From the NCBI GenBank assembly GCA_003485885.1, contig DNHM01000184.1, positions 6,150 through 12,258 on the forward strand: 6,109 nucleotides of DNA, given 5' to 3'. The first letter of the stretch is position 1. Every line of letters starts with the position of its first letter. The translations under genes were made by a program, and so were the position numbers. Positions 5,307-6,109 of the stretch are shown here, in pieces. The notes under the pieces were generated by a model. It saw nothing but the letters and a program-made list of their open reading frames with translations, was not told the origin of the DNA and ran no database searches. Origin of the DNA: Acidimicrobiaceae bacterium (lineage in GTDB: Bacteria > Actinomycetota > Acidimicrobiia > Acidimicrobiales > UBA10347).

Positions 5307-5675
5307 GTGACCGAGCGAGAGATCCCTGCAACAGAGATCAACGCGATCACGTTGATCGTTGTCGACATGGCTGCGTCGGTGCAGTTCTACAACCGGCTGG
5401 GGTTTGAGACCGTTTACGGTGGTGGAGACACCGGGTTCACGTCACTCAAGATCGGCACCAACTTTGTGAACCTGCAGCACACTGGCGCAGTACCTGGTAT
5501 CGGGTGGGGCCGGGTCATCTTCCATGTCGCAAGTCCCGACCATGTGTATGCCACGGCAACGAGTCATGGTTACCCGGCCGAGACTATGCCCGCCGATGCA
5601 CCATGGGGCGAGCGGTACTTCCACATCCTGGACCCCGACGGCCACGAGCTGAGTTTCGCCCGCCGGCTGACCTGA
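5307..5675 (+). CDS. VOC (glyoxalase/bleomycin-resistance fold) family protein, probably not a metal-dependent glyoxalase
   Basis: A 122-residue single VOC domain. The first beta-alpha-beta-beta-beta module begins at INAITLIVVDMAASVQFYNRLGF (11-33); the second begins at RVIFHVASPD (69-78) and ends with the family signature DPDGHELSF (109-117). Aligned by eye to E. coli glyoxalase I, the four metal ligands His5, Glu56, His74 and Glu122 fall on Ala13, Asn55, Arg69 and Ser116, so the nickel/zinc site appears to be absent. That leaves a small-molecule binding or non-glyoxalase role. The start is GTG, four bases after the Nudix stop; the next in-frame ATG (residue 21) would remove the first beta strand. 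The tight spacing suggests co-transcription with the Nudix and crotonase genes. Confidence 0.85.
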   Translation: MTEREIPATEINAITLIVVDMAASVQFYNRLGFETVYGGGDTGFTSLKIGTNFVNLQHTGAVPGIGWGRVIFHVASPDHVYATATSHGYPAETMPADAPWGERYFHILDPDGHELSFARRLT

Positions 5676-5713
5676 TCCCACCGACCATTCAGGTCACCAA
5701 ACCCCTGCGCCCG

Positions 5714-5785
5714 CCGGAGCAAGAAGTTGGCCGATGATCTGAGACGGGTCGCTTCATCGCGAAGTGCTGGCCAACGGCTTGCCGG
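5714..5785. terminator. long imperfect inverted repeat between convergent genes; probable bidirectional terminator
   Basis: Nested pairings, outside to inside: CCG 5714-5716 with CGG 5783-5785; GCAAG 5719-5723 with CTTGC 5778-5782; GTTGGCC 5726-5732 with GGCCAAC 5769-5775; GATGA 5733-5737 with TCATC 5754-5758. An alternative inner hairpin is CTTC 5752-5755 with GAAG 5761-5764. The outer arms give 15 pairs broken by one two-base bulge and one AA/GG internal loop. It fills most of the 111-bp gap between the VOC gene (+) and the PAP2 gene (-). No T-run flanks either side, as is common in high-G+C actinobacteria. Two-way termination is inferred from position and symmetry; a small structured RNA is an alternative. 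Confidence 0.5.
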
Positions 5786-5786
5786 A

Positions 5787-6109
5787 TCAGATCAGGCCTG
5801 CACCTGGCGGTGATTGGTAACGACTGATCACCGGCGCCAGTATGCGACGGCCGTAACGGTCGAGAGCCAGCGAGGCGATAAGTAGCGGGGCGATGATCAA
5901 GCCGTCGGCCCACCAATGGTGGCCGGTACCAGCAACGATAAGCACGGTGATGATTAGGTGGAGCAAGGCGAACCACCGCCATTTGCTGGTGCTGGCAGCA
6001 ACGGCACCGATGGACACGATGGCAGCCCACGCCACGTGGATCGATGGCATGGCCGCGAACTGTTGGGAGATGCCCGTACCGACGGCGCCGTACGGAGACA
6101 CGTCGTAGG
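5787..6109 (-). CDS. PAP2-superfamily membrane protein, Aur1/Ipt1-like (C-terminal part; 5' end outside window)
   Basis: About 107 codons are visible. The frame is open to the right edge (the GTG at 6099-6101 reads as an internal valine) and ends with TGA at 5789-5787. The motif AAMPSIHVAW matches PAP2 motif 2 (PSxH), and GTGHHWWADGL matches motif 3 with a His-x3-Asp pair but without the preceding Arg of classical PAP2 phosphatases. This is the form seen in the PAP2_3 / inositol-phosphoceramide-synthase-like branch. Three hydrophobic segments are visible: around the PSIH helix (HVAWAAIVSIGAVA), FALLHLIITVLIVAG, and GLIIAPLLIASLAL. Members act at the membrane as lipid phosphatases or head-group transferases; the exact substrate cannot be read. 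It is convergent with the VOC gene. Confidence 0.8.
   Translation of the reverse strand, partial: YDVSPYGAVGTGISQQFAAMPSIHVAWAAIVSIGAVAASTSKWRWFALLHLIITVLIVAGTGHHWWADGLIIAPLLIASLALDRYGRRILAPVISRYQSPPGAGLI

Overview
The window looks like a piece of a moderately high-G+C actinobacterial chromosome (roughly 60% G+C by eye). Protein style, GTG starts, a probable leaderless promoter and a ModABC layout typical of Actinomycetota support this. An Acidimicrobiia-like lineage is my best guess, but it rests on impression and not on a marker gene. There are eight protein genes, two of them cut by the window ends. I see no rRNA, tRNA, CRISPR array, transposase or phage gene.

Left part (1-390): the last 79 codons of glnD, the PII uridylyltransferase, showing its C-terminal ACT domain. 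A convergent intergenic stretch follows, ending in a near-perfect palindrome (356-389) that starts one base past the stop codon of padR. Centre-left (391-3608): a PadR-family regulator on the minus strand is divergent from a complete molybdate ABC transporter operon, modA-modB-modC, on the plus strand. The three mod genes are joined by two ATGA stop/start overlaps. The 82 bp between padR and modA hold a probable leaderless padR promoter, a clear modA ribosome binding site and an 8-bp direct repeat that could be an operator. No ModE-type regulator is present, so the PadR protein is the natural candidate for controlling modABC.

Centre (3609-3825): after modC comes a second palindrome (3717-3751). 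It shares an identical 16-bp half with the one next to padR and lies in the opposite orientation, so the padR-modABC unit is bracketed by an inverted pair of the same element. Compensatory base changes in the stems suggest that the pairing itself is conserved.

Right part (3826-6109): a probable operon of a crotonase/enoyl-CoA hydratase family protein, a Nudix hydrolase with the extra N-terminal helical domain, and a small VOC-fold protein that lacks the usual metal ligands. Gaps are 16 and 4 bp. It converges on a PAP2-superfamily membrane protein (Aur1/Ipt1-like motifs) that runs off the right end on the minus strand. The 111-bp convergent gap holds a long imperfect inverted repeat, probably a two-way terminator.

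Most of the window is ordinary housekeeping and transport content. I did not find a clearly new multi-gene system. The items most worth following are the paired palindromes around padR-modABC, the possible PadR control of molybdate uptake, and the large inverted repeat at 5714-5785.
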